Of a stretch of 64,000 nt of DNA, positions 37,947-46,880 are shown in pieces. The notes under the pieces are model-generated. The model was not told where the DNA came from. It was given only the letters and a program-made list of their open reading frames with translations, and searched no databases. Every line of letters starts with the position of its first letter. Positions within the stretch are counted from its first letter, which is position 1. The translations under genes and the position numbers were made by a program. Source of the stretch: Jannaschia faecimaris (lineage in GTDB: Bacteria > Pseudomonadota > Alphaproteobacteria > Rhodobacterales > Rhodobacteraceae); assembly GCF_900107415.1 (NCBI RefSeq), contig NZ_FNPX01000001.1, positions 310,001 through 374,000 on the forward strand, given 5' to 3'.

Positions 37947-38759
37947 ATGCTCGATCTTGGCAACCGAACTTCGATCTACCAACCCGAACAGGAAGGGCTG
38001 ATCTTTCCATGGGAACCTGAATTCGATTCCGTCGAGGAGGAGCGTCGGTACCGCAAGGAACACCTTGTCGCTGCTTGCCGCGCCTTTGCACAGGAAGGCT
38101 TCGACTACGGTTTCGCAGGTCACCTGACGGTGCGCGACCCGGAGCGGCCCGAGCTTTACTGGACAAACCCAATGTGCGTGCATTTCGCCAAGGTGAAGGT
38201 GTCGAACCTGATCCTGGTGGACCACGTGGGCACGGTGATCGAGGGCGGTCATGCTGTGAATCGGGCGGGTTTCGTCCTGCATGCGAACGTTCACGAGGCG
38301 CATCCCGACATTATCGCCATGTGCCACGCGCATACGCCCTTCGGGGTGGCCTGGGCCGCGACTGGCCGCCCGATTGATCCGATCACTCAGGATGCCTGTG
38401 CCTTCTTCGAGGATCACGTGGTCATCGGTGAATCTGCTGGTGCGGTGGCCGTCGAGAACCATGCGGGCAATGATGTCGCCAAGGCGTTCAAGGGCGTAAA
38501 GGCCGCTATCCACCAGAACCACGGCCTGCTGACCGCCAGCCGCCACAGCATCGATGCCGCGGCATTCTGGTTCATCGCGCTGGAGCGGTGCTGCCGACAG
38601 CAGCTCGACATCGCCGCCACCGGGATCGAGCCTATCCGTATTCCTGAAAAGGGCGCGCGCTATAGTCGCGAACACGTTGGAAGCGATTATATCGGCTGGC
38701 TGCATTTCCAGACGGTTTGGAACCAGCTGATCGAGGATCAGCCCGACATGTTCGACTGA
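37947..38759 (+). CDS. Class II aldolase/adducin family protein
   Basis: The 270-residue protein has the aldolase II fold: NLILVDHVGTVIEG, an MCHAHTPFGVAWAATG metal site (two His), HQNHGLLTA (third His) and LERCCRQQLDIAA. The family includes L-fuculose- and ribulose-phosphate aldolases/epimerases and non-enzymatic members; the substrate is unknown. GGAGGA lies ahead of the ATG at 37947. The gene sits, on the opposite strand, exactly between hslV and hslU. No gene is seen in the 276 bp upstream. Confidence 0.82.
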   Translation: MLDLGNRTSIYQPEQEGLIFPWEPEFDSVEEERRYRKEHLVAACRAFAQEGFDYGFAGHLTVRDPERPELYWTNPMCVHFAKVKVSNLILVDHVGTVIEGGHAVNRAGFVLHANVHEAHPDIIAMCHAHTPFGVAWAATGRPIDPITQDACAFFEDHVVIGESAGAVAVENHAGNDVAKAFKGVKAAIHQNHGLLTASRHSIDAAAFWFIALERCCRQQLDIAATGIEPIRIPEKGARYSREHVGSDYIGWLHFQTVWNQLIEDQPDMFD

Positions 38760-38778
38760 ACCGGAAGGCGGTCGAGGG

Positions 38779-39336
38779 CTATTCGCCCTCGATCGTCTCC
38801 AATGTCAGGTTGCCGTTGGTATAAACACATATGTCGGCTGCGATGCCCATCGCCTTGCGCGCGACCTCTTCCGCCGAGAGGTCGGCCTCAATCAAACCGC
38901 GTGCTGCGGCCAATGCGAAGTTGCCGCCTGACCCGATGGCGGCGATGTTGTTTTCCGGCTCCAGCACATCGCCCGCGCCGGTAATGATCAGAAGCTCCTT
39001 GCCGTCGGTGACGATCAGCATGGCCTCCAGCTTTTGCAGGTACTTGTCCGTGCGCCAGTCCTTTGCCAGCTCCACGCTGGCGCGGGCCAACTGGCCGGGC
39101 ATGGCTTCCAGCTTGGTTTCCAGCCGCTCCAGCAGGGTGAAGGCATCCGCCGTTGATCCGGCAAAGCCTACGACGACGTCATGACCGCCGGGTGACATAC
39201 GCCGGACCTTGCGCGCGGTCCCTTTGATCACGGTCTGGCCCAAGCTGACCTGACCGTCGCCAGCTACGACGACGCGACCGTTCTTGCGAACTCCGATGAT
39301 TGTGGTGCCGTGCCATCCGGGGAATGTGTTGGACAT
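38779..39336 (-). CDS. hslV: ATP-dependent protease proteolytic subunit HslV
   Basis: The 185-residue threonine protease has a ten-residue propeptide ([10 protein letters not shown]) followed by the catalytic T11 in [21 protein letters not shown], plus [17 protein letters not shown] and the [16 protein letters not shown] signature. It forms two hexamers capped by HslU. The ATG at 39336 follows AGAGAGGTAACAAT; the frame is open upstream, but the propeptide context fits only this start. Two PpsR-type boxes lie 74-117 bp upstream. Confidence 0.97.
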   Translation of the reverse strand: MSNTFPGWHGTTIIGVRKNGRVVVAGDGQVSLGQTVIKGTARKVRRMSPGGHDVVVGFAGSTADAFTLLERLETKLEAMPGQLARASVELAKDWRTDKYLQKLEAMLIVTDGKELLIITGAGDVLEPENNIAAIGSGGNFALAAARGLIEADLSAEEVARKAMGIAADICVYTNGNLTLETIEGE

Positions 39337-39409
39337 ATTGTTACCTCTCTGGGCGTGGAACTCGGTGTGGTTTCGCCGGTTTGGCAAGTGTTCGAACCAT
39401 CTTGCAAAG

Positions 39410-39453
39410 TGTAAATCTTAGTTGACGTATTCTTCTGTACGTATAAGTTGACA
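39410..39453. promoter_or_regulatory. Tandem candidate PpsR/CrtJ operator
   Basis: Two 18-bp motifs of the form TGT-N12-ACA lie 8 bp apart. The second (39436-39453, TGTACGTATAAGTTGACA) is perfect; the first (39410-39427) ends ACG instead of ACA. Paired sites 8 bp apart are how the PpsR/CrtJ tetramer is known to bind at bchC-type promoters. The surrounding 265-bp gap (39337-39601) is AT-richer than its neighbours and shows no gene. The ppsR gene is 0.7 kb away. Confidence 0.6.
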
Positions 39454-39601
39454 GTGTCCGATACTCGAAGCCGTGGAATCGTCCCGATCGATTTCCGGTC
39501 AACACCGGATCTTTCCTGTCTTCGGGCGGGGATGCATGCCCGCACCGCGCGATCAACAGACTGGTCGTTCTCTGTCTCGCACGGTGCGGGTATTTCTCTT
39601 C

Positions 39602-40159
39602 TCAGGATGTTTCGACCGGCCCGAAGATCCGCGCATGGTGTTCGCGCAGGTAGATTCGAATCCACGGGGTAAAGAGGTCGGGGTTTGCTTCGATCTCTCG
39701 CATCAGCTCGGGCAGGGGGGCCCAGCGGGTCGCCTGCACTTCGTCTGGCGCGGGATCGACGGTCAGCGCGCCGTCAGCCTGACCCACGAAAACTTCGGCC
39801 ACTTCATGTTCGATCAGGCCCTGACCGACGTCGGCCCGGTATTCGATCGACTCGCGCTGGGTCAGGGGTACGCCGGTCACGCCCAGCTCATCGTTCAGCC
39901 GACGGATCGCGCAGGTCGCAGCATCCTCTCCCCAGTGTGGATGTGTGCAGCAGGTGTTCGCCCAGAGGTCAGGGGTGTGATATTTTCCCGCCGCGCGCTG
40001 CTGAATCAGCAGGCGGTCGCCCCACATCACGAAGACGGAAACGGCCTTGTGCTTGAGCCCACGTTGATGGGCCTCCAGCTTCTCGACGGGCAACAAGGTG
40101 CCATCGACCCAGGCAGGAATCATGATCGGCCCGTCGCGGGCCACGGTATCGGTGGTCAT
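39602..40159 (-). CDS. idi: Isopentenyl-diphosphate delta-isomerase (type I)
   Basis: The 185-residue Nudix-fold enzyme has HKAVSVFVMWGDRLLIQQRA, LWANTCCTHPHWGED with the catalytic Cys and metal His, the Nudix-like ATCAIRRLNDELGV and EHEVAEVFVG (catalytic Glu). It interconverts IPP and DMAPP. In phototrophic alphaproteobacteria type I idi often belongs to the photosynthesis gene set and boosts carotenoid and bacteriochlorophyll supply. It lies 35 bp downstream of ppsR on the same strand, so the two may share a transcript. Confidence 0.95.
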   Translation of the reverse strand: MTTDTVARDGPIMIPAWVDGTLLPVEKLEAHQRGLKHKAVSVFVMWGDRLLIQQRAAGKYHTPDLWANTCCTHPHWGEDAATCAIRRLNDELGVTGVPLTQRESIEYRADVGQGLIEHEVAEVFVGQADGALTVDPAPDEVQATRWAPLPELMREIEANPDLFTPWIRIYLREHHARIFGPVETS

Positions 40160-40194
40160 TGTCGTCTCAACGTCCCTTGGTTCAAGCCGGGGCG

Positions 40195-41571
40195 CTATTG
40201 ATCGCCCTTGTCCAGCAAGCCGAACTTTCGAAGTTTAACGTACAGGCTTTGACGGCTGAGGCCCAGCATTTCAGCTGCGGCGACACGGTTGTTCTGCGTC
40301 AGATTGATGGCGGCCTCGACGCAGTCCCGCTCGATCGTATCTGTCATGCTGGCGACGATATCGCGCAGTGGTACACGTCCGACCTGTCGCGCGGCGTCTG
40401 CACTGGCAAGGAGCGGCTGCTCGGCGGTTCCCTGTGTTTCCGCCGTGTCACGGATGACATTCGCCAGAGAGACGTCGCGCAGGATCAGGCCGTGCCCGCC
40501 GTCCGGCAGATCGGAAACAGTGATTTCGACCGGCAGGCGTTGACCCGTGAGTCCGACAACCTGCGTTGAAAACGTTCTTGGGCGATTCTGGTCGGTCATC
40601 GCCTTGAGGTCGATGGTCCCGCGCAGCAAGAAGCCGGTAATGCTCCGATCCGCCACCACGCTTTCGGATGCGGCACCGACCATTCGCAGAAAGGCCGGGT
40701 TCATACGCGTTATATGTCCTTGGTCATCAAGGCAGATCATGCTGTCCGGACTGGCCTGGGAGAGGGCAGTGAACCCCTGCGGCCCATCGGATGTCCCGGC
40801 GTCGGATAGGTGGGTCAGGCGACAGACCAGAATGACCGGATCGCTGGCCCGGCTCAGCTGCGGGCGCAGAACGACGGTTCCGTTGCTGCCGCGCAGTTCG
40901 GCCGTGACGGTCCTGTTTGAACTGGCGGCGGAGCACAGACTGTCGATGAACTCGCTGCGACGACGGCCCTCAAAACATTGGGTAAAAGCCATTCCGGTAC
41001 TGAACGCGCCGTGCGTATCGCTGGGCAGGCCCAGCAGCGCGACAGCGGGTTTGCTCAGGTCGAGGATGCGGCCTGTATGGGCATCGACAAGGACGATCGC
41101 GCTTTCAAGATGCGTCAGAAGAATACGGTTCAGACCTTTGGTCATGTGATCTTCTTCGTGGGCAGCCTCCAGCGCGGATTGCAGCCGGTCCGCCCGGGCC
41201 ACAGCGTCGGCGAGCGGGGACTGATCGAGGCCGACGATCTGATATCCGTCTTCTCGGGATCGCAGTACGACGGACAGTACCAGATCAGACCTATCGTCGA
41301 GCGGTAGCGAAATCTGGGTGCGGGCCCGTGACGACACACCCTCGTCGAGGGATTTTCGCGCACGGATGAACTGTGCCTGCGATGACCGGGACAAGATGTC
41401 GTAGATGCGCTTGCCGACCCAGTCATCGCTCTCCGGAAGTGGTTTTGATCCGTTGGCCCGGATCTGGACGATATGATCATCCGACGAAAGGACGAAAATC
41501 ACGTCCGCGATGCTCGTCTCCGCAGTAATGTGGTCAAACTCCCGAGTGGCCTCGGTCTTTCGGACGCTCAT
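40195..41571 (-). CDS. ppsR: Photosynthesis gene transcriptional repressor PpsR/CrtJ
   Basis: The 458-residue regulator has an N-terminal PAS-like region (VIFVLSSDDHIVQIRANGSK), a linker helix, two further PAS domains (ESAIVLVDAHTGRILDLSKPA, DSMICLDDQGHITRMNPAFLRMVG) and a C-terminal Fis-type helix-turn-helix (CVEAAINLTQNNRVAAAEML, then GLSRQSLYVKLRKFG). C417 at the start of that domain matches the redox-active cysteine described in R. sphaeroides PpsR. It is known to repress bch, crt and puc genes aerobically via TGT-N12-ACA boxes. The start MSVRKTEA at 41571 fits family length. No bch, puf or crt gene is in the window. Confidence 0.9.
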   Translation of the reverse strand: MSVRKTEATREFDHITAETSIADVIFVLSSDDHIVQIRANGSKPLPESDDWVGKRIYDILSRSSQAQFIRARKSLDEGVSSRARTQISLPLDDRSDLVLSVVLRSREDGYQIVGLDQSPLADAVARADRLQSALEAAHEEDHMTKGLNRILLTHLESAIVLVDAHTGRILDLSKPAVALLGLPSDTHGAFSTGMAFTQCFEGRRRSEFIDSLCSAASSNRTVTAELRGSNGTVVLRPQLSRASDPVILVCRLTHLSDAGTSDGPQGFTALSQASPDSMICLDDQGHITRMNPAFLRMVGAASESVVADRSITGFLLRGTIDLKAMTDQNRPRTFSTQVVGLTGQRLPVEITVSDLPDGGHGLILRDVSLANVIRDTAETQGTAEQPLLASADAARQVGRVPLRDIVASMTDTIERDCVEAAINLTQNNRVAAAEMLGLSRQSLYVKLRKFGLLDKGDQ

Positions 41572-41789
41572 TCGATATCCTTCTAGTCCGCCTAGGGCAC
41601 CCTCGCCCGCGGGATCTAGCGTTTCAAATAAGCAGTAAAATCTGGTATCCAAGGCGTAACGATGCGGAACCCACGCCCCTAATCTCCACACCCGAGTAGA
41701 TAACACACATTTTTGTTGCAGTTTAGCGTCTTGCAGTCTGACTGTGTCAGTCTAGGTCTGATAAGGAAAACGGAAGAGGGAGACTATAT

Positions 41790-42239
41790 ATGAAATTTGC
41801 AATCGCATTCGCCACGACGGCGCTTCTGGCCGCACCGGCATTCGCCGATGCGCACCTTGCCGCGTCCGGTGATGCCGCCGAGGGTGAAAAAGCTTTCCGT
41901 CAGTGCCAAGCGTGTCACGTGGTCGAGGATCCTTCGGGTGAAGTTCTTGCTGGTCGCGCCTCGCGCACCGGTCCCAACCTGTACGGGGTCGTCGGACGCA
42001 CCGCCGGTTCGGTCGAGGATTTCCGGTATTCGGATCTGATGATCGCCGCCGGTGAGGCGGGCATGATCTACGACGAGGCAAACTTCGTGCCTTACGTCAT
42101 GGATCCGACTGCGCACCTCAAGGAAGCCAGCGGCGAAACCTCGGGTCGGGGCAAGATGTCCTACAAGGTCCGCAAGGAAGAAGACGCCATCAACCTGTAT
42201 GCCTTCCTGGCACAGTTTCAGGACGAAGCCGCTCAGTAA
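41790..42239 (+). CDS. cycA: Cytochrome c2 family periplasmic electron carrier
   Basis: The 149-residue precursor has a signal peptide (cleavage after AFA, about residue 19), a single heme site CQACH (39-43), TGPNLYGVVGRTAG and the axial methionine M123 in GKMSYK. The loop lengths resemble Rhodobacter cytochrome c2 and Paracoccus c550, as recalled from those families. It would carry electrons between the bc1 complex and an oxidase or reaction centre. It diverges from ppsR (218-bp gap), has GGAAGAGGGAG upstream, and ends at a strong terminator. The c2 name is likely; other class I c-types are possible. Confidence 0.82.
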   Translation: MKFAIAFATTALLAAPAFADAHLAASGDAAEGEKAFRQCQACHVVEDPSGEVLAGRASRTGPNLYGVVGRTAGSVEDFRYSDLMIAAGEAGMIYDEANFVPYVMDPTAHLKEASGETSGRGKMSYKVRKEEDAINLYAFLAQFQDEAAQ

Positions 42240-42259
42240 ACGAACAGTATCGTTGCAGG

Positions 42260-42287
42260 GGCCCCGCCGATTGTGCGGGGCCTTTTT
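42260..42287 (+). terminator. Terminator after cycA
   Basis: GGCCCCGC (42260-42267) pairs with GCGGGGCC (42275-42282) around a 7-nt loop, followed by TTTTT. It is a textbook intrinsic terminator 20 bp after the stop. Confidence 0.9.
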
Positions 42288-42307
42288 GCGTTCACAGGTG
42301 GCCGCGA

Positions 42308-43000
42308 TCAGCCTAGGTAAGCCCGCAGCGCGGGAGGCGGGTTTTCGAACAACGGCCCGGTCGGGCTCGGCGCGGCCATCACCCCGTCATCAATCACGGC
42401 CGTGTGGTCAGCGACGGCGCGCGCATCCTCCGGCGCATGGGTGACCATCAGGACCGAGAGATTCTCGTCACGGGCCGTGTCGCGCAGCAGGGTGAGCATC
42501 TCGGATCGCAACGCGGGACCAAGCGCCGAGAACGGCTCATCCAGAAGAAGCCAGGGTCGCCCCCGCAGCAGGGCGCGCGCAAGTGCGGCACGGCTTTGCT
42601 GCCCTCCGGACAGGGCGCGGGGCAGCCGGGCCTCCATCCCTGTCAGGCCAACCCGCTCAAGCACCTCATCGCGTGCCTGACGTTGGGCCTGCGACAGGCG
42701 CAGGTCCGGTCGCAGGCCCAAGCCGACGTTGTCGGCGATGCTTAGGTGGGGAAACAGGTTCTGATCTTGAAACAGGATCGACAGGGGCCGGTCGCCTGGC
42801 GCAAGGGTGGTGATGTCCGTCCCGTCCACAAGAATGCGCCCCGTGGTAACGGGCTGAAAACCGGCAATCGCTGCCAGCAATGTCGACTTGCCCGACCCGC
42901 TGGCCCCCATCAACGCGGTGATGCCGCCCGCCGGGATCGTGGCATTTGCTGCCAAGTGAAACGTCCCTTGAATCAAGGTTACATCTTCAAGTCTGAGCAC
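42308..43000 (-). CDS. thiQ: Thiamine ABC transporter ATPase ThiQ
   Basis: The 230-residue ABC ATPase has Walker A GASGSGKST (32-40), the Q-loop in ILFQDQNLFPHLS, the signature ALSGGQQSRAALARALL and Walker B WLLLDEPFSALGP. It powers uptake of thiamin and its phosphates. It overlaps thiP by 14 bp and is the last gene of thiBPQ, controlled by the TPP riboswitch. Confidence 0.95.
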   Translation of the reverse strand: MLRLEDVTLIQGTFHLAANATIPAGGITALMGASGSGKSTLLAAIAGFQPVTTGRILVDGTDITTLAPGDRPLSILFQDQNLFPHLSIADNVGLGLRPDLRLSQAQRQARDEVLERVGLTGMEARLPRALSGGQQSRAALARALLRGRPWLLLDEPFSALGPALRSEMLTLLRDTARDENLSVLMVTHAPEDARAVADHTAVIDDGVMAAPSPTGPLFENPPPALRAYLG

Positions 43001-44522
43001 GCCGGCCCCCTTTTTCGAACAGCCAGAACAGGCCCAGAGACAGAGCCACGAGGACGAGTGCCGCCGCCTTGGCTTCGTCCATCCGGTAGGATCCCATCAG
43101 TTGATAGAGCACCAGCGGCAGCGTCGCCTGATCGGGCGCACCGAACAGGGCGATCACACCAAGATCGCCCGCCGACAGGGCTGCCGTAAGACCCGCCGCA
43201 AAGCCCAGCGGCCCGCGCAACCGGGGCAGCGCGACGAAGCGCGCCCAGGCCCAGCCCTTAATCCCGAGAGAGGCAGAGAGGCGACCGTAATCGGCCTGCA
43301 ACGTCTCTACCGCTGGGATCAGCGCCCGTAGCGCAAACGGCAAGGCCAGAACCACATTCACGAAGGCGGTCACCGGCAGTGCCAGCGCGACCGGGTTCGC
43401 GAAGGGCAGCAGGATCACGAAAAGGCCCGTTCCCAAGACCAGCGGTGATGCGGCGACAGAGAGCGTGCCGACCACCTCGACCCAACGCCCACGGCGGGTC
43501 ATCACCACGGCCTGCGCCATTACCAGGGCCACGCTCGTGGTAAGAAAGGCCGCGATAAGGGCAATGATCAGTGAGCGCAGTGCGGCCCACCACGCGATGG
43601 TCGGCAGATCGGACAGGTGTCGCACCCCGTCACCCAACACGAGGACCATGGGCAGCAACAGAAAGGCGCAGGCGAGCATGATTGCCAACCCGTCCTGTCC
43701 CCGCAGAAGCAGGGACTGACTGTCCCACCGCTGCACACCGCGGTCGAGGCCCGCGCCGAAGCCTGACGGAAGGGCAAATCGGAACGATACCATCGCCGCC
43801 CCCGCGCCCAGTGCCAGTTGAATGGCCCCCAGCAGCGCCGCGCGTGACAGGTCGAAATCGAAGCGAAATGCCTGGTATATGGCCAGCTCCACCGTCGTGG
43901 CCCCCGGCCCGCCGCCCAGCGCCAGTGCCACGGCAAACGACGTGGTGCAGATCAGGAAAATCACCAGGAAAATGCCGGGAACGACACTGCGAAGCATCGG
44001 CCACTCCAGCCGCCGAAACGTATCGGAAGGGCTGAATCCCAAAGATGCCGCAAGGCGTAATCGCTCGGCGGGAATCGACAGCCAGCCTTGCAAGATGAGG
44101 CGCGTTGCAAGGGGCATGTTGAAGAATACATGGGCGATGATCACCCCCTGCCAGCCATAGATCGACATCGGCTCCACCCCGATCCAGCCCAGCGCGACGT
44201 TTACCACGCCTGACCGCCCGAAGACGGCGATAAGGCCCAAGACGGCGACGATCACCGGCAGGATGAAGGGGGCCCCCAAAAGCAGGACAACGATGCCGCG
44301 TCCAGCGAACGCGCGCCGCGCCAGTGCCCGCGCCACCGGGACCGCCAGCAGGACCGAAAGCGTGGCGGAGAACACGGATTGCCACAGCGTGAACCACAGC
44401 GCGCCCCAGTCCGACGGGCGGATCCCTCCCCAGCCCTCCGCGCGCCAGGCAACCGCACTCAGCGGAAGCAAAAGGGCACCCGCCACGATGACCGCGGCAA
44501 TCAGTCCAAGACGGGGGCCCAT
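42987..44522 (-). CDS. thiP: Thiamine ABC transporter permease ThiP
   Basis: The 511-residue protein is a two-half BPD permease with about twelve helices. Each half has an EAA-like loop (MLRSVVPGIFLVIFLI after LAASLGFSPSDTFRRLEWP; LSASLGIKGWAWARFVALPRLRGPLG), the ATPase-docking motifs of a fused ThiP. It starts 5 bp after thiB and overlaps thiQ, consistent with a single operon. Confidence 0.93.
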   Translation of the reverse strand: MGPRLGLIAAVIVAGALLLPLSAVAWRAEGWGGIRPSDWGALWFTLWQSVFSATLSVLLAVPVARALARRAFAGRGIVVLLLGAPFILPVIVAVLGLIAVFGRSGVVNVALGWIGVEPMSIYGWQGVIIAHVFFNMPLATRLILQGWLSIPAERLRLAASLGFSPSDTFRRLEWPMLRSVVPGIFLVIFLICTTSFAVALALGGGPGATTVELAIYQAFRFDFDLSRAALLGAIQLALGAGAAMVSFRFALPSGFGAGLDRGVQRWDSQSLLLRGQDGLAIMLACAFLLLPMVLVLGDGVRHLSDLPTIAWWAALRSLIIALIAAFLTTSVALVMAQAVVMTRRGRWVEVVGTLSVAASPLVLGTGLFVILLPFANPVALALPVTAFVNVVLALPFALRALIPAVETLQADYGRLSASLGIKGWAWARFVALPRLRGPLGFAAGLTAALSAGDLGVIALFGAPDQATLPLVLYQLMGSYRMDEAKAAALVLVALSLGLFWLFEKGGRRAQT

Positions 44523-44527
44523 TGGTG

Positions 44528-45508
44528 CTACTGACCGAAGCCGGCCTGGAACTCGCCGATAACGGTGTCGCGCAGTGCGTCGGATTCGGCCGCGCTATAG
44601 ATCAGACCCTTGTCCGGCAGGGGCAATGTCTTGAAGCCGTCGGGCAATTGCTCAAACGGCAGTTTGGCTGGCATTGACCAGTTTCCCTCGGGGATGATCG
44701 TCTGGAACGCCTCGGTCAGGATGAAGTCGAGGAACGCCTGCGCCAGTTCAGGTTGATCCGTCTCGGCGACCTGCGCGACGGTTTCCACGTTCACGTAGTG
44801 GCCTTCGTCGAACAGAACGGCCTTCTTCGTCTCATCACCCTCCGCGATGATGTGATAGGCGGGCGAGGTGGCATAGCTGAAGACCATGTCGACTTCGCCG
44901 TCGGTGAACATACCGTAGGATTCGGACCATCCTCGGGTCACCGTTACGACCTTGGGGGCCAAGGCGGCCCAGGCTTCGGTCGCGTCGTCACCAAAGACCT
45001 TGTGTATCCACAGCGCCAGACTCAGGCCCGAACCGCTGGTGCGGGGGTCCTGAAGGGCGATGCGCAGATCGTTGGGGGCGTTGACGAAATCGGCGAATGT
45101 GGTCGGCACGGTGTCGAACTTGGTCGCGTCATAGACGAAGGCCTGATGGCCCCAGTTGAACGGCAGAAATGTCTCGTCCGTCCATTCGATGGGCATGGTC
45201 AGGTCGCCGACATCGACGTTGTGCGGTGCAAACAGCCCAATCTGGCGCGCCCGCTCGGCATCGTCGAGGGTCAGGCCGATCACCACGTCGGCGCTGGTGC
45301 GGTCGCCCTCCAGCCGCAGACGGGGCAGCACGTCGCCGGTCACATATTCGATCTTGCAATCGCAGGAGGCTTCGAACGCGTCCTTGATCGCGGGGCCGGG
45401 GCCCCATTGGCTGCCGAAGTAGTCGGGGGCATAGACCGTCAACGGCTCCGCGGCGGCGGAAACGGTGATCAGGGTCAGGCCCGTTGCGATGGTGGCGGTC
45501 AGTTTCAT
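44528..45508 (-). CDS. thiB: Thiamine-binding periplasmic protein ThiB
   Basis: The 326-residue solute-binding protein has a signal peptide (MKLTATIATGLTLITVSAAA), then LTVYAPDYFGSQWGPGPAIKDAFE and CDCKIEYV, and RTSGSGLSLALWIHKVFG, as in ThiB/TbpA. It captures thiamin, TMP or TPP for ThiPQ. GGGAGTGAGAG precedes the ATG. Its leader contains the TPP riboswitch. Confidence 0.93.
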   Translation of the reverse strand: MKLTATIATGLTLITVSAAAEPLTVYAPDYFGSQWGPGPAIKDAFEASCDCKIEYVTGDVLPRLRLEGDRTSADVVIGLTLDDAERARQIGLFAPHNVDVGDLTMPIEWTDETFLPFNWGHQAFVYDATKFDTVPTTFADFVNAPNDLRIALQDPRTSGSGLSLALWIHKVFGDDATEAWAALAPKVVTVTRGWSESYGMFTDGEVDMVFSYATSPAYHIIAEGDETKKAVLFDEGHYVNVETVAQVAETDQPELAQAFLDFILTEAFQTIIPEGNWSMPAKLPFEQLPDGFKTLPLPDKGLIYSAAESDALRDTVIGEFQAGFGQ

Positions 45509-45566
45509 CTCTCACTCCCATGGCGACGGACGGGGGTGAGGAGCATCTGATGTGTTTCAAACATCG

Positions 45567-45650
45567 CACCTTCCCTCCGCCGGTCTTAACCGGTTCAGGT
45601 TCAACGGGTCCGCGATTAAGCATCTCAGCCTGTGAAGGCCCCCCGAGGTG
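45567..45650 (-). ncRNA. TPP riboswitch (THI element) of thiBPQ
   Basis: Read on the minus strand, the segment holds GGCTGAGATGC, then ACCCGTTGAACCTGA, then CCGGTTAAGACCGGCGGAGGG in the standard THI-box order. The outer CACCT/AGGTG can close the P1 stem. It ends about 58 bp before the thiB start, so it likely controls translation or termination in response to TPP. Confidence 0.95.
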
Positions 45651-45776
45651 AGAGAAAGTCTAGCCTCTGCGGTGCCGGGCAGCAAGGGTGGGTGGTGGCA
45701 CCGTGGCATCAGGGGCACGTCTGATTGCCTTGCGAAGGGCCATGCGCTAGGCGGTTGCCGAAAGAAGAGGCCTTAT

Positions 45777-46880
45777 ATGTCGCTCAATTCCTTCGGTCAC
45801 CTGTTCCGCGTCACCACATGGGGTGAAAGCCACGGTCCTGCCCTTGGCGCGACGGTCGATGGCTGCCCGCCGGGAATTCCCGTGGATGCCACGCAGATCC
45901 AGCAATGGTTGGACAAACGAAAGCCGGGTCAGTCCAAGCACACGACGCAACGCAAGGAACCTGACGCGGTCGAAATCCTTTCCGGCGTCTTCGAGGGGGT
46001 TTCGACGGGCACGCCGATCCAGCTGATGATCCGTAATACCGACCAGCGCTCCAAGGATTACGGCGAGATTGCCGAGAAATTCCGGCCCGGCCACGCCGAC
46101 ATAACCTATTGGCAGAAGTACGGTATCCGCGACTATCGCGGCGGTGGGCGCAGTTCGGCGCGGGAAACGGCGGCGCGGGTCGCGGCCGGCGGCGTCGCCC
46201 GGTCGGCGCTGGGCTTGCTGGCTCCGACGGTGCAGGTCACGGGCTATATGGTTCAGATGGGCGAACTGGAGATCGACCGGTCGCGGTTCGACTGGGACGA
46301 GATCGGGCGCAACGATTTCTGGTGTCCGGACGCCGTTGCGGCGCAGGAATTCGCGGATCACCTGGACTGGCTCCGCAAGGACGACCACAACTCGGTCGGG
46401 GCGGTTATCGAATGCGTGGCGCGCGGCGTGCCCGCCGGCCTGGGCGCGCCGATCTACGGCAAGCTTGATACGGACCTCGCGGCGGCCATGATGTCGATTA
46501 ACGCCGTGAAAGGCGTGGAGATCGGCGAGGGCATGAACGCCGCGCGCCTGACCGGACGTGACAACGCCGATGAAATTTCCATGGGCTCCGACGGCCCGGT
46601 CTATTCGTCCAACCATTCGGGGGGCATATTGGGCGGCATCTCCACCGGGCAGGACGTCGTGGTGCGATTTGCGGTGAAACCCACGTCTTCGATCCTGTCC
46701 GAGCGACGCACGATTACGAAGTCCGGCGAAAACACGATGATCATCACCAAGGGCCGCCACGACCCCTGTGTCGGCATCCGAGCCGTCCCCGTGGCCGAGG
46801 CGATGATGGCCTGTGTCGTGCTGGACCACCTCATGCTTCATCGCGGTCAGGTCGGCGATGCGGGCGGGCGGATCGGCTAG
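45777..46880 (+). CDS. aroC: Chorismate synthase
   Basis: The 367-residue enzyme converts EPSP to chorismate with reduced FMN. It has the N-terminal [24 protein letters not shown] motif, [33 protein letters not shown] and [14 protein letters not shown], the three chorismate synthase signatures. The start at 45777 fits the usual N-terminus. Its stop overlaps that of the convergent EamA gene by 4 bp. Only the TPP leader region lies upstream. Confidence 0.98.
   Translation: MSLNSFGHLFRVTTWGESHGPALGATVDGCPPGIPVDATQIQQWLDKRKPGQSKHTTQRKEPDAVEILSGVFEGVSTGTPIQLMIRNTDQRSKDYGEIAEKFRPGHADITYWQKYGIRDYRGGGRSSARETAARVAAGGVARSALGLLAPTVQVTGYMVQMGELEIDRSRFDWDEIGRNDFWCPDAVAAQEFADHLDWLRKDDHNSVGAVIECVARGVPAGLGAPIYGKLDTDLAAAMMSINAVKGVEIGEGMNAARLTGRDNADEISMGSDGPVYSSNHSGGILGGISTGQDVVVRFAVKPTSSILSERRTITKSGENTMIITKGRHDPCVGIRAVPVAEAMMACVVLDHLMLHRGQVGDAGGRIG

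Noticed and set aside
39454-39601. Small gene in the gap between the PpsR boxes and idi
   Set aside because: Short frames exist on both strands, but none has a ribosome-binding site, family match or plausible composition.
41572-41789. PpsR box between ppsR and cycA
   Set aside because: TGT words occur, including an overlapping CTGAC-TGT-GTCAG palindrome, but none has ACA at the required 12-bp spacing.
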